The notes: generated by a model from the letters alone, not told the origin. A stretch of DNA of 24,500 bases from Adiantum capillus-veneris (GCA_014529385.2 CM043944.1:87981384-88005883), one strand, 5' to 3'; positions 1-8,919 are shown, numbered from the stretch's first letter. Numbers and translations are program-made.

Positions 1-429
1 CTGAAAAGACTTGTCGAGCTTTCATAAAGTCCTTGTTTTCCTCAATTTCATCTTCAATGTAGAGGGTTGAAATCCTGTGGATGGGAAGTATGTCATAGCC
101 ATCCTCATTGCAAAATTGAGTAGGCATAGACGTATTCACACATACATCCATTGTTGCTAAAATTTGAGTCCACTCAAATGGCTCAAACAAATGCTCTAAA
201 AAGGGTTCAGGTACATAGGTTTTGTCCGTGCAATCCCTTTCTAAGATACATTCTTCTCTTTTTAAACTCCCTTTTTTTGAAGCTCCGCACATCCAAATAG
301 GAGTGTCTCTGTTTAACCAAGATGGAATCTTAGTTTCAACCGAAGAGACTGAATTGAACTCTTGTATGGGCGTTTTCAAGACATCTCTATAAGTGTGATC
401 TTTTAGATTAACCCTTGTTATAGATCCCA
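1..429 (-). CDS. Pol fragment between protease and reverse transcriptase (partial, runs off window)
   Basis: Reading the minus strand from 429 to 1 gives about 143 codons without a stop. It begins LKQVGSITRVNLKDHTYRDV and ends in an acidic stretch (YIEDEIEENKDF) at the window edge. It lies directly 3' of the protease domain but in a different frame, so a one-base frameshift near 430 separates the two. In intact Ty3/gypsy elements this position is the linker leading into reverse transcriptase. No RT motif is reached before the window ends. There is no start codon of its own and none is expected. The open frame contrasts with the stop-rich gag region just upstream. Identity rests on position; the segment itself has no motif I recognise. 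Confidence 0.55.
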
Positions 430-435
430 CTTGCT

Positions 436-876
436 TCAAGTACAATCTTGGATAAGTTGTACCTGTCGCATGAAAGGTCTTCCCAATATAATTTCGTAAT
501 TGAGTTTTTTCCCAAAGTCTACTATGGCAAAAGTGTGTTGATATTCAATCCCACAGGAATTAACTATCACTTTTTCAAGCAGTCCTAATGGTCTTTCAAT
601 GTGTCCATCAGCCAATGTCAATTTCATTTGAGTTTTTCTAATGGCTGGTTGTCCCGAGGATTCCCATAATGCTTTTGTGGCTATGGCTATGCCTGCTCCA
701 CTATCCAATATTTCCATGGTTTCAATGTCATTATATTTCACTGGAAGGGTGGTGTTTCCTTCTTCCCCTTCGTAATATTCTCCAACTTTGTTCATTGGAA
801 CAGATCGAATCTCTTTGTTATCCATTTCGTGTTTCAATCTTCCCAATTTTTTTGAGATTAGCCCCGTTATCCCCAC
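436..876 (-). pseudogene. Retropepsin-like aspartic protease domain of the outer element
   Basis: The frame encodes a retroviral-type aspartic protease. The active-site motif ILDSGAG is at residues 56-62 of the open segment (D58-S59-G60-A61), and the second signature ILGRPFM is at residues 129-135, the usual spacing for a retropepsin. In the family it cleaves the Gag-Pol polyprotein inside the particle. The apparent start is only an internal GTG codon. The same frame continues upstream with a TGA (925-927) and a TAA (1063-1065), so the domain was part of a longer polyprotein. Downstream, the frame stops at 436 while the open frame moves to another phase, so the protease is cut off from pol. 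The domain call is confident; function is lost. Confidence 0.82.
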
Positions 877-1242
877 CTTCTCTAGGGTTTTCTGTAGATC
901 ATTCCATAAATATGGTCTGAGTTTTCACAGCTCTCCCAAAGTAAAAGTGCATTGGATGGGTGTAGACATGATTGAATGAACGTTGTCTACTTCTAGGGTC
1001 TGTTCCGCTCTTTTTACTTGAGTGGTTTTACACACTATGGATTCATCTTTGTTATCTCCCAATTAAGAGGGTAATGTTTTCGAGGTCAATTCTTTAGACA
1101 TTCCTGAAGCTTCAGATTCGCTCCCCATACAAGGATTGTACATCCATGTCCATATCAAGAGGTAGATTGTCTAACCAAACACCCTCTATAGGAGCTGACT
1201 TTAGGTTAAGCTCCCATCATTGATCTCTCTAACTTTTTCCCA
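877..1242 (-). pseudogene. Decayed gag-protease linker of the outer element
   Basis: On the minus strand the frame that later encodes the protease shows stops at 1063-1065 (TAA) and 925-927 (TGA). In the first third, 1200-1110, the protein-like reading is in another phase (APIEGVWLDNLPLDMDMD), implying compensating indels. The remaining text is rich in K, E and S (KRAEQTLEVDNV) and has no motif I recognise. It joins the charged region 1243-1815 to the protease. It is broken and not expressed as a protein. Confidence 0.5.
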
Positions 1243-1815
1243 TTAGTGTCCTGGCCAGTCTTCCTCTACGAATGTAATTCCATTTAATGTATCTTTGTTG
1301 TCCAGCACTATAAGTTGTGGCTCTTTTGTTTCAATGTGGGGTTCTACCACCAGTTCGGATTTTTCTTGATTGTCTCTTACCACAAGCTCCTCAAGTTTTG
1401 CCATATTTTCGAGCTTGGGTTTTTGTTTTTCCAGCATTTCTTGCATGATTCTTACCAAATTTTGATAAGCTTCAAGCTTAGCTGCTTCCATGTTTGAAGA
1501 AGGATAGTTTTTCCATTTATTTTCCATGTTTTGGCGTGCTTTAAGTCCTGCTTGGTAGGCTTCTAAAGCTGCATTAATAGGCTCAAAAATTTTGTCAACC
1601 AAAATTGATCCTCCAGATTTTACGATTGTTTCTTTGATTTCGCTTCCAGTTTCTTTCACCTTTTCCTGGAATAGCTTCTTTGCTTTCTCCTTGATTTCAA
1701 CCCATTGTTTCTATTTTCTCATCTTACACCATTTTCTTCTGCTTCTTTTGGTCTTTTGAGAGGTAATTTTTGTATTCTCCGAATCATCAAAGGAGTTATG
1801 TTTCTTTTTCTTAGC
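1243..1815 (-). pseudogene. Charged, helical C-terminal gag region of the outer element
   Basis: This segment continues in exactly the same frame as the zinc-knuckle segment, past TAG codons at 1816-1818 and 1711-1713, and ends at a TAA at 1243. The encoded text is lysine/glutamate-rich and probably helical (GLKARQNMENKWKNY, MQEMLEKQKPKLENMAKLEE), with a basic patch just after the first TAG. It has no known domain that I can name. The frame begins with GTG in the middle of the polyprotein and is not a separate gene. Position between the zinc knuckles and the protease suggests a gag-pol linker. Low to moderate confidence beyond its membership of the element. Confidence 0.5.
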
Positions 1816-2544
1816 CTAGGCTCTGGTGATTACCTTGATTGGAACAATTGGTTCACTCTCAGATGACCTACTAGGTATCTCTTGAACTATATTTACTACT
1901 GTTCTACCCTTGTTTAAAGGATTTTTAGGAAAATCTTCCGGGAAGTGTCCTCCCTTTTTGCAACATTGTATGCAATAAGCTTCAACTGGTTTGAGGTTCT
2001 TGTCAGGCTCTAGGCATTCATTTTTCCAATGATCATCTGCACTACAGCTATGACAGTTTCCCGTTCTTGGCTTAATCATGGGTCTTACCATAGGAGGTCT
2101 AACACCTTGATTAGACACATAATACATTGGTGCGAGCTCTGGTTGAGCATAAGTCACAGGTTCTTCCATTGGTGGTGGATGTGAATTATACCAGTCTCCT
2201 TCTACCATTATTGTAGATGGACTTGGCTCAGCATAGGGTGTAGCAGGCACTAGTGCTTGTTCATCTATGACTCCTTTTGAATGCATGTACTTTACAGGCA
2301 TTGCATTATGTCCTAGATACGGAGGTTGTTGACCCAACACAGGTTGAGGTCTTTCCATACCCATAGGTGGTCTTTGAGTTGGTTCCATGTTAGGCTAATA
2401 TATGTACATGGGTTGTCCTTGTGGCCTCATGGGCACGTACTAAACATTCCCATCATACTTTGGTCGGTAGTAGCATTCATTGGTCTCATGGTTGGTCCAT
2501 TTACCCTCAATTGCACACCAATTCTGTGGTCTAACTGGTCGTCC
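1816..2544 (-). pseudogene. Gag zinc-knuckle region of the outer element
   Basis: The minus frame carries CHSCSADDHWKNEC, a perfect C-x2-C-x4-H-x4-C nucleic-acid-binding knuckle. A second one (CIQCCKKGGHFPEDF) has its last cysteine replaced by phenylalanine. An upstream degenerate motif (WCAIEGKWTNHETNEC) lies between in-frame TAG codons. The segment before the knuckles is rich in proline and methionine. The frame is continuous with the gag core upstream and the charged region downstream if three TAG codons (2545-2547, 2440-2442, 2395-2397) are ignored. The only convincing ATG (2388) falls after these stops. In the family, knuckles of this kind package the element RNA. This copy is a pseudogene. 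Confidence 0.78.
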
Positions 2545-3101
2545 CTATTGAGGTATCTCTTGCCCTGGTCCCCTCATAGATTCTTTTTGCATGTTATTCA
2601 TCATGTCGTTCATCCTTTTGAGCATGTCTTCTATGGCTAAAATTTTTGATGCAGCAGCTATTCCCACTTGTGTTGGTTTAGTGGATGTTGTTTTCTCACT
2701 TTGGTTATCCTTAGGGACATCTTCTTTGTTGAAAATATCACAATTGTCTCCTAAGTCAATAGCATCTGACACACACTCTTCTAAGGTTGTATGCCTTTTG
2801 CTATACAATATAGAATGAAGTTCTTTGTTTATCAGTCCCTCTAGAAACAATGATACTAGTCGTTCTTCTGCAAGTATCTCTAGCCCTGGGCATTTGGCAA
2901 TGTATTGTTTTATTCGAATTGCACAATCCCTATTAAACTCACCTTGTTTCTGCTTAAGCTGTAGATTTGAGCTACCATATTGTATTTGATCCTTGTTTTG
3001 GAACAAGCAGCTACAAATCCTTGAGCTAATGTGTTCAAGTCCATGATTGACCTTGGTGGAATATTTTGGAACCATGTTAATGCTTTTCCTTCTAATCTCA
3101 T
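2545..3101 (-). pseudogene. Gag core (retrotransposon gag domain), split by frameshifts
   Basis: Two overlapping minus frames together show the conserved retrotransposon gag signature: MRLEGKALTWFQNIPPRSI, then LAQGFVAACSKTR in one frame (3101-2910), then LKQKQGEFNRDCAIRIKQYI and LFLEGLINKELHSILY in the next (from about 2958 leftward). The switch at about 2958 is a frameshift. Another near 3100 separates this core from the upstream 421-codon frame. The family role is capsid formation around the element RNA. The last part (KILAIEDMLKRMNDMMNNMQ) is probably coiled coil. The frame ends at TAG 2545-2547. Confidence 0.78.
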
Positions 3102-4363
3102 GGGCCAAACCCCTCGAATTGAGTATGAAAATTGAATATGCGCTCTGCTCTTAGCACTTGCTTAAAGCTTGCCAAGTGGTCGTATTGATTCCCCGATCCA
3201 CTGTATTTTCTGACCCATTTTTTAAAATCAGCTGGTCTGACGCGTCTATTTGGTTCAACTCCCGGTCTCCTGGCAGTTGGTCCTGTTCCGATTCCTTCAA
3301 ACCAGTATGTTGTAAATAGTGACTCATGTAGCCCTCGACTGGCCTTAGTGCCACCCGGCTTTCTGCGTGATGAGGTTGTTTCTGATTTCTTAACATTACT
3401 CTCAGAAGATCTCTCACGGTGTTCATCTCTTGGAATAGTTTTTGGTCCTTGGCCCAATATCCAATCCCTTATTGAATACCCTTGATATTTGGTTTGTTCT
3501 ACCTCCTCAGGAGTCATTATAACAAAGTTATTGTTATAACAATCCCTAATCAGGTAGGTTTGTAGGTCTGTTGATCCCTTATCCTTGTTCTTGAAGATAT
3601 AGATGATCTTCATGGGCGTTAGTTGTCCCGATTTGGCATGCGAAGTCCACAGAAGATCTTTTACATTTCTATCCTCCCAACAATAGACTCCGATCTTAGG
3701 ATTATCAGTACTAAGCCGTTTCAAAGGCTTCAAATCAACTTGATCGTATCCCTCGATTTCTAAAGGTGGTGGTTCTTCTTTGACAGCCATATATGGAATT
3801 ATGGTATTTACTTCAAACCCCCATTTTTCTATCACATCAAGGTCTTCGACTTGTAAATATTGAGTTCTGTTTCTATCCATGTACATTTTTCCTTGTTTGT
3901 TTGCCATGGTCTCCTCTTCAAACTCAATACCATGGTCATCAATGCGAATAGCATACTCTTCATTAGGATCCAGGTAAGTCTGAACTCCATGGCGATTAGT
4001 CTTATAAAATGAGAGTATATGCTTATAGCGCATTGTCGTTCCGGTTTCTGAATGAGTTGAATAGGAAGACATTTTGGATGTTGAATCTGAGAAAGTGTCT
4101 GAGACTTCTTCAAGGGTAGTGTGCAAGGAATTTCCTTGATTCACGCTCTCTTTAGTGGATATCCTACTGGAGGTTTCTCCAAGTATGCCCTGATTTCCTA
4201 GTACACGACCAGATCTAAGGTTCATATAGACTTGTGAAGCCCTGGATAGAGTACTTACCTTTGGATTGACTTGTTGTCGATTTCTTCCACTTGATTGGAT
4301 TGCAACTTCTATCAAGCTACTGATCCGTGTCTGCAACCTGATTCCTGTATCAATTTTGATCAA
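3098..4363 (-). CDS. Gag N-terminal extension of the outer element (421 open codons)
   Basis: This is the longest intact frame of the outer element. The open frame begins at a TTG at 4363; the first ATG is at 4225, which would give about 375 residues. The last 45 residues (FKKWVRKYSGSGNQYDHLASFKQVL to FEGFGP) are the beginning of the gag core, cut by a frameshift at about 3100. The preceding 330 residues are polar and match no domain I know. They include a compact-looking segment (VYCWEDRNVKDLLWTSHAKS, then MKIIYIFKNKDKG) and an R/K/S-rich stretch near residues 310-340. Such long leaders to gag occur in some plant Ty3/gypsy groups. It is notable that it has no stop while the rest of gag has several. 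Confidence 0.6.
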   Translation of the reverse strand: MIKIDTGIRLQTRISSLIEVAIQSSGRNRQQVNPKVSTLSRASQVYMNLRSGRVLGNQGILGETSSRISTKESVNQGNSLHTTLEEVSDTFSDSTSKMSSYSTHSETGTTMRYKHILSFYKTNRHGVQTYLDPNEEYAIRIDDHGIEFEEETMANKQGKMYMDRNRTQYLQVEDLDVIEKWGFEVNTIIPYMAVKEEPPPLEIEGYDQVDLKPLKRLSTDNPKIGVYCWEDRNVKDLLWTSHAKSGQLTPMKIIYIFKNKDKGSTDLQTYLIRDCYNNNFVIMTPEEVEQTKYQGYSIRDWILGQGPKTIPRDEHRERSSESNVKKSETTSSRRKPGGTKASRGLHESLFTTYWFEGIGTGPTARRPGVEPNRRVRPADFKKWVRKYSGSGNQYDHLASFKQVLRAERIFNFHTQFEGFGP

Positions 4364-4687
4364 GTTAGCTATTCTTTCACCAAGACAGTATAGTTTTTGC
4401 TAGCTATTGTGATTGGTCTATGTGTATCACTGCAAATCGAGCTATTTGAGTTAACAATTGAAATTTTCAAACTCGACTTTGGCAAAAATCAAAGTACTAA
4501 TTTGCAACTCGAAAACTAAGTGAACATGTACCAATTTGGATCCGATTGAACCCAAAATTTTCCGATGGCCTTGTATTATGTTGGACTACCACTGTACAAT
4601 CTCAAAAGTCAAAATTGGTGTCTCCGTGTTGCAGTAGTAAATAATATTTACTTTTGTCAGTTTTTTGCACTTTTTGGCTTGGTTTGT
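4226..4687 (-). other. Leader of the outer element, gag-proximal part
   Basis: Noncoding, AT-rich. It carries one GTAAATAAT-type motif (4635-4650) like those in 11160-12573, supporting that both belong to one leader split by the nested insertion. The last five bases (TTTGT, 4683-4687) form one side of the near-perfect target duplication. Confidence 0.55.
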
Positions 4688-4953
4688 TGTGCGCTCCTTG
4701 CCGCACTGTCGAAGCAAAGGACTTGCCGATACACCGTGTGCGAGCCACAAATGGCTCCAAGCACACAACAAGCCTAAACTAGCAAGCTCAAGAGAGCAAA
4801 GGGTGTGTCACTCACCGCTCTACGCTCGCCTTCGTGGTGGATTCCTTGCCGCGATGAAGAAGAAGCTGCAGTCGTGCCGCGCTCAACCACTTCGCCGTCG
4901 TCGTGCCTTCGTAATGCTCGATCGCACACACACTCTCCCTCTCTCTCTCTCTC
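4688..4953 (-). repeat. Partial LTR copy 4 (R/U5 side only)
   Basis: It begins TGTGCGCTCC like the other LTR copies and follows them to the CT microsatellite, where it breaks off. The U3 side with the TATA box is missing. Left of 4688 there is no PBS, so this end is the external 3' boundary of the composite. Confidence 0.85.
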
Positions 4954-4971
4954 AATGAAAGCACCAAAAAA
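4954..4971 (-). other. PBS-like spacer between LTR3 and partial LTR4
   Basis: In sense orientation LTR3 ends in CACA, then TTTT, then TGGTGCTTTCATTGAGAG, which merges into the GA tract of the partial LTR. LTR1 and LTR2 are followed by the same TTTT spacer and then TGGCGCC. The position and the TGG start (complement of CCA) suggest a primer-binding site for a different tRNA. I have not identified which tRNA. Confidence 0.4.
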
Positions 4972-5564
4972 TGTGAGCTCCTTGCCGCACTGTCGAAGCA
5001 AAGGACTTGCCGATACATCGTGTGCGAGCCACAAATGGCTCCAAGCACACAACAAGCCTAAACTAGCAAGCTCAAGAGAGCAAAGGGTGTGTCATTCACC
5101 GCTCTACGCTCGCCTTCGTGGTGGATTCCTCGCCGCGATGAAGAAGAAGATGCAGTCGTGCCGCGCTCAACCACTTCGCCGCTGTCGTGCCTTCGTAATG
5201 CTCGATCGCACACACACTCTCCCTCTCTCTCTCTCTCTCTCTCACATACACACACACACACAAGGAGGTGAAGAAGAAGAAGATGGAGATGGAGATGGAG
5301 CAAGAGCACTCTTCTATTGCACAAATGAGAGAATGAGTGAATTTTAGGTTTAGTTGGCTTTTATATGAGCTCACCCCATTCACACTTGGGCGCCCATGCT
5401 TAGCCAACTAATCCCTTGAATGTTGGAGTTAGAGTGCGCCTCTCATCGGCGATCACTCTTACCCTTTTCCTATTGGTCCGACAAGCCCAGTACCTGACTC
5501 TACCAAATACATAATACACGTCCGTCGTACGTGATGGGGTGTCCGTGAGCCGTGAGGGTTAACA
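4972..5564 (-). repeat. LTR3, full 593-bp LTR, 3' LTR of the composite
   Basis: Complete copy with TG...CA ends (TGTGAGCTCC to GGGTTAACA on the plus strand), directly preceded in sense by a polypurine tract, which marks it as a 3' LTR. It contains a CT/CA microsatellite at 5224-5262 in the R/U5 part. Only scattered differences from LTR1 are visible. Confidence 0.9.
5359..5366 (-). promoter_or_regulatory. TATA box of LTR3
   Basis: Sense strand reads CTCATATAAAAGCC. The same element is present at 10014-10021 (LTR2) and 10954-10961 (LTR1). It implies Pol II start sites about 25-30 bp further left in each LTR. Confidence 0.65.
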
Positions 5565-5577
5565 TGCCCCCCTTCCT
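5565..5577 (-). promoter_or_regulatory. Polypurine tract of the composite element
   Basis: Sense AGGAAGGGGGGCA directly abuts the TGTTAACCC start of LTR3, the expected place for plus-strand priming. The 11-mer CCCCCCTTCCT (plus strand) recurs at 7587-7597 and 7899-7909. Confidence 0.8.
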
Positions 5578-6936
5578 GATGTAGATTCCATCCTCGGAAG
5601 CTATTGAGTTGAAGCTCGTTCGTCGAGGTGGAAGAGCATTTGAGATGAATGTCCTTAGCCTTCTTCAGTCATTGCAAAATCAAACAACATTGGCACGGTA
5701 ATTGCATTTTCATAAGTGATTAAAAAGCATATGCAGTTTTAGGTAGACACATTGATTGGTAAAAGAATTTCAAACAATTTGTCAGCAATGAACATTAAAT
5801 TGCAAAGTAATCAAATGCATAAACAGATGTAAAGGTAAAAAATTAAACAAGTCTGGGGTCGCTAATTTGACGGTCGAAAGGCACTAGAGATCGAATATTA
5901 ATACCATGGGTAAGCTTCTTAATTTTCTGTGGTCAATTAAGTTGTTTAATCGTGAGAGCCAAGTATTCATGTTCGAGGGCTGACTAGAGGCTATATCTAG
6001 AAGACCTTGTAGTTAAGCTACCATAAAAGGAATTTCTCATGAAATCATCGCCTGACTGATTACTTTTTCTTTGACCCCCCAAAGTCTTTTCACAGTGATT
6101 CAATTTGATGTGTGTGCTTATTTTGTATGCCTTGGGTTTTTTGCTTTTCAAGGAAAAGCGTCCACACTGGGAACCTCTAGGGCTCTAGTACCATAGGCAA
6201 TACATGTGAGTGAAGTACCAAATCAAGCTGAGATTTCTCTTCCAGCTTAAGATTTTACAGTGTGGCACTTTGATTTTTTGTTTGTTCATTTTCAACATTT
6301 TAATTTTGTAACTTTGGGGGGTCATATAACATTGGTACACCTCCCCAGGCTCATCACACTAGTAAACTCCCTTTATAATACTTAAGCTAAAGGTCAATAG
6401 GGTCAAGCCCACTAGAAAGCCCTAGTACATTTCACACAATGCTACCTAAATCGGATTAAGAACCTAAGTAACCGTTGATTATTAGGAAGGCATTCCCCAT
6501 GGTATTAAGAGAAGATCTCTAACACCTAACTTGGTCAAACTAGCTTAGTCGGACTGCTTGAGTTTTAAACCTAGACAACTGATTATGACAAAAGATTACA
6601 TTGAATTAAATGTTTGATACTAAGCAAATGCACTGAATATTATGTTACCAATCACAATCAAAGCAGACAAACATGGATGCAAAAAGATAAGGGGCAATGC
6701 TAATGGACAAGAAACACCTGTTTGTGTCGATGGTCACGCTTGATTTGAAGAGTGAGTCGAGATAAAGATTCCATGAAGGTCCAAATCCTACCAATAGCAA
6801 CACGCTCCTGTACACACTAGGAAACAAAAGGAATACCTCCAGGAGGCACATTAGTGGAAAAAGGTACCAACACTTATTGAACACAACAAAAAACATAAGG
6901 AACCCTAACCTAATTATTTGCACTCCCCCTAGAGAG
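5578..6936 (-). other. 3' noncoding region of the composite element
   Basis: About 1.36 kb between the small ORF and the PPT with no convincing coding frame. A hydrophobic 92-codon frame at 6645-6923 starts at GTG without an ATG and is not called as a gene. Otherwise I see nothing specific here. Confidence 0.5.
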
Positions 6937-7359
6937 TCAAGGGAATAGGATATTGTAGAGGTTGGGGGGAAACCCTAAGGCTAAACCCCTATCCTCGTCA
7001 TCGAGATAAACAAAGTCATCATCCATGAGACCATATGTGCCATCCGTGTAGTCGTGTAAATTTTCTTCTTCATCATAGGTGCCCATGTTTACTAAGAAGG
7101 TCACTAGACGCCTATAGTCATCTTGGTCAAAAGGGTAGGCTTGTGCAATGGGAGAAACGCTCTCTTCTAAGTATGGATCAGACGTGGTCAAGAGACCTAT
7201 CAGCCATTCTAACTCCTCAAAATTCCTCTCACATGCTAGCGTCCCTATCAAATCCCATTCACATGCAAGCACTAGAAAGACCATGTGAAATATTTGTGAA
7301 AAGTAACGAGGGTACCTCTCACCCAAGGCAGGAGTGGATGACTCTAGCGTACTAGCCAT
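6937..7359 (-). CDS. Hypothetical 140-aa acidic protein, accessory ORF of the composite
   Basis: I do not recognise this protein. The start chosen is the ATG at 7359, in the context GATATGGCTAG, which fits the plant ATGGC preference. The open frame itself extends 12 codons upstream without another ATG. The sequence is not low-complexity. It has a hydrophobic middle part (YFSQIFHMVFLVLACEW), a leucine/glutamate-rich segment (ERNFEELEWLIGLLTTSD) and a strongly acidic C-terminal third (DDDFVYLDDEDRG). It lies 3' of the integrase/protease-like frame and 5' of the 3' noncoding region, where plant Ty3/gypsy elements sometimes carry extra ORFs. No signal peptide is evident. It could be a chance ORF in a noncoding tail. 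Confidence 0.4.
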   Translation of the reverse strand: MASTLESSTPALGERYPRYFSQIFHMVFLVLACEWDLIGTLACERNFEELEWLIGLLTTSDPYLEESVSPIAQAYPFDQDDYRRLVTFLVNMGTYDEEENLHDYTDGTYGLMDDDFVYLDDEDRGLALGFPPNLYNILFP

Positions 7360-7444
7360 ATCTATACACGCAAATAGATGATGGTTAGAGTGCAAATATT
7401 ACAAGGGTCGTGTTCTTGTGCATAATTTGTTTTTATGATTTGCG

Positions 7445-7690
7445 TTATGGCTCTTGCTCTTTTACTTTTTTATCTTGTTTTTGTGAGTATAAGGCTTTAT
7501 ATATACATTCCCTAAGATCGGAGATTAAGAGGTCAGGGAGAAAGGTTGAGAGGGAAGCAAGTGAATGATGGATGTCCACAAACACTCCCCCCTTCCTTGG
7601 GCAGATGATACCGTTTGAAATGAGCTTGTCACCCTTTGAAACCAATTGTTCCAGTTGGTAATATGTGAGGATTTTTGCCAATAGTTTTCT
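7445..7690 (-). pseudogene. Possible frameshifted C-terminus of the protease-like ORF
   Basis: Another minus frame overlapping the end of the 7525-8919 frame reads LLAKILTYYQLEQLVSKGDK and ends KQDKKVKEQEP, without its own ATG. Its composition is more protein-like than the overlapping ending, so the ancestral ORF may have continued here, with an indel at about 7690. This is inference only; I do not know the domain. Confidence 0.3.
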
Positions 7691-8919
7691 ATTACCCTAG
7701 GTGCCTCGTCAAGTTGCAAGGGTGGTAAGGTACTCTCCCACGATCGAACTTGAAGTGGTTCATCATGTGATTCTTGAACACTGGGAGGTGTGGACTCTTT
7801 TGTAGCTTCATGGAGGTCCATTACTATAGATGGAGGCTGTGTAGAAGCTTTTACCTCTATGGATGTATTACATGAGGAGCTAGAAGCTTCATGGAATTCC
7901 CCCCTTCCTGAGCTAGGTGCAATAAATTGGTTTTGCCTTGGAGCCCAAACTAGCTCTGGACTAGGTGTGTAGCAGTCTGTGATCTTTCCCTTCCCACGGT
8001 CTGCCATTGGCTTTAGCGTTACACTGTTTGACTCATATGGGTTTGTTGTCGATAGGGAAGGACACATTTTACGTTTAGGTACCCAAATTTGCTCATTTCC
8101 ATCATAGTAGCCTTGGGCTTCTAATAGTTGTTTTGGAATCCCTCGTGATTTGGTCTTGACTCTCTTAGGGCGCGCTCTTGGTTTTTCCAAGAAATTTTTT
8201 CTTGGAATGGATGGGAGGGTTGAGGTAGTTGGAAGTAAGGCCTTGGGGACCCATTGATATGTACTCTTAGGTCGTGCAGGTTGAGTACGTGCAATATTAC
8301 TGCTTGCTGCAACTACAAGTGTTGAAGTGCTAGATTCATGGGTAGCCGGCAAAGACGAGTTAACCACCTTGGCTTGTGAATGTTGGCTATCCTTCAACTT
8401 TGCTAGAGTTTGCAACGTAGGTGACTTTGCTTGAATGATAGGGGTAAGAGTCGGTGGTCGCGTCGTGACACTAACAGTATCCCAATCAATAGTGCATTTG
8501 GTTGCCAACATCCACGTGCGTCCCAAGTTTACGTGGCCTTCCATAGCTCCCGCGGGCATGACTAGAAACCTCTGCACTATGCTTCCATTGTCATAGACAA
8601 CAGGGGTCTGAAGGACTCCAAGAATAGCAGTTTTCTTTTTATTAATGCCCTTGACTTGCATCGTACTCGGGGATAGGGTCGGTTTCCCTAATTGACACCA
8701 AACTCCATAGGATAACAAATTGTGTTTAGCTCCTGTATCTAATAAGGCATTGTATAGCACTTTCCCATAGGGGCTATTTAGCTCAATTGGGTATCGTAGG
8801 GGTGGCTCAGATTCTAATGAGTCGTCATCTGTGTCCTCAAAAAATGCTTGCGTGATTCTCAAATTAGCCTCTCGAAGACGTTGTTGTCGTTCTTGAGCCT
8901 CAACTCTTGCTTGGATTTT
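7525..8919 (-). CDS. Second retropepsin-like ORF located downstream of integrase, with a Pro/Ser-rich tail
   Basis: The frame is continuous with integrase except for one TAA at 8920-8922. It has no ATG before the protease domain; the first open codon in common use would be TTG at 8862. Counting from there, an aspartic-protease core is visible: NALLDTGAKHNLLS (D42-T43-G44-A45) and VNLGRTWM at residues 111-118. Before it, the text QARVEAQERQQRLREANL continues the charged helix from the end of integrase. After it come about 300 residues rich in Pro, Ser, Thr and Lys, with three short W-[VA]-P-[KR] motifs at W204, W260 and W306. The last part may be frameshifted: a 78-codon frame at 7445-7681 looks more protein-like than the ending called here. 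A protease after integrase is not the normal Ty3/gypsy order. Confidence 0.72.
   Translation of the reverse strand, partial: KIQARVEAQERQQRLREANLRITQAFFEDTDDDSLESEPPLRYPIELNSPYGKVLYNALLDTGAKHNLLSYGVWCQLGKPTLSPSTMQVKGINKKKTAILGVLQTPVVYDNGSIVQRFLVMPAGAMEGHVNLGRTWMLATKCTIDWDTVSVTTRPPTLTPIIQAKSPTLQTLAKLKDSQHSQAKVVNSSLPATHESSTSTLVVAASSNIARTQPARPKSTYQWVPKALLPTTSTLPSIPRKNFLEKPRARPKRVKTKSRGIPKQLLEAQGYYDGNEQIWVPKRKMCPSLSTTNPYESNSVTLKPMADRGKGKITDCYTPSPELVWAPRQNQFIAPSSGRGEFHEASSSSCNTSIEVKASTQPPSIVMDLHEATKESTPPSVQESHDEPLQVRSWESTLPPLQLDEAPRVIENYWQKSSHITNWNNWFQRVTSSFQTVSSAQGRGECLWTSIIHLLPSQPFSLTS

Noticed and set aside
4565-5407. Many 60-180-codon frames on both strands in the LTR repeats, some rich in Arg/Glu or Ser
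   Set aside because: They are by-products of repeated LTR sequence and CT/CA microsatellites. The same text recurs in each LTR and overlaps on both strands.
6645-6923. Hydrophobic 92-codon frame as an env-like membrane protein
   Set aside because: Starts at GTG with no ATG. The plus strand is A-rich here, which by itself produces Phe/Leu-rich minus frames. No glycosylation or fusion features.
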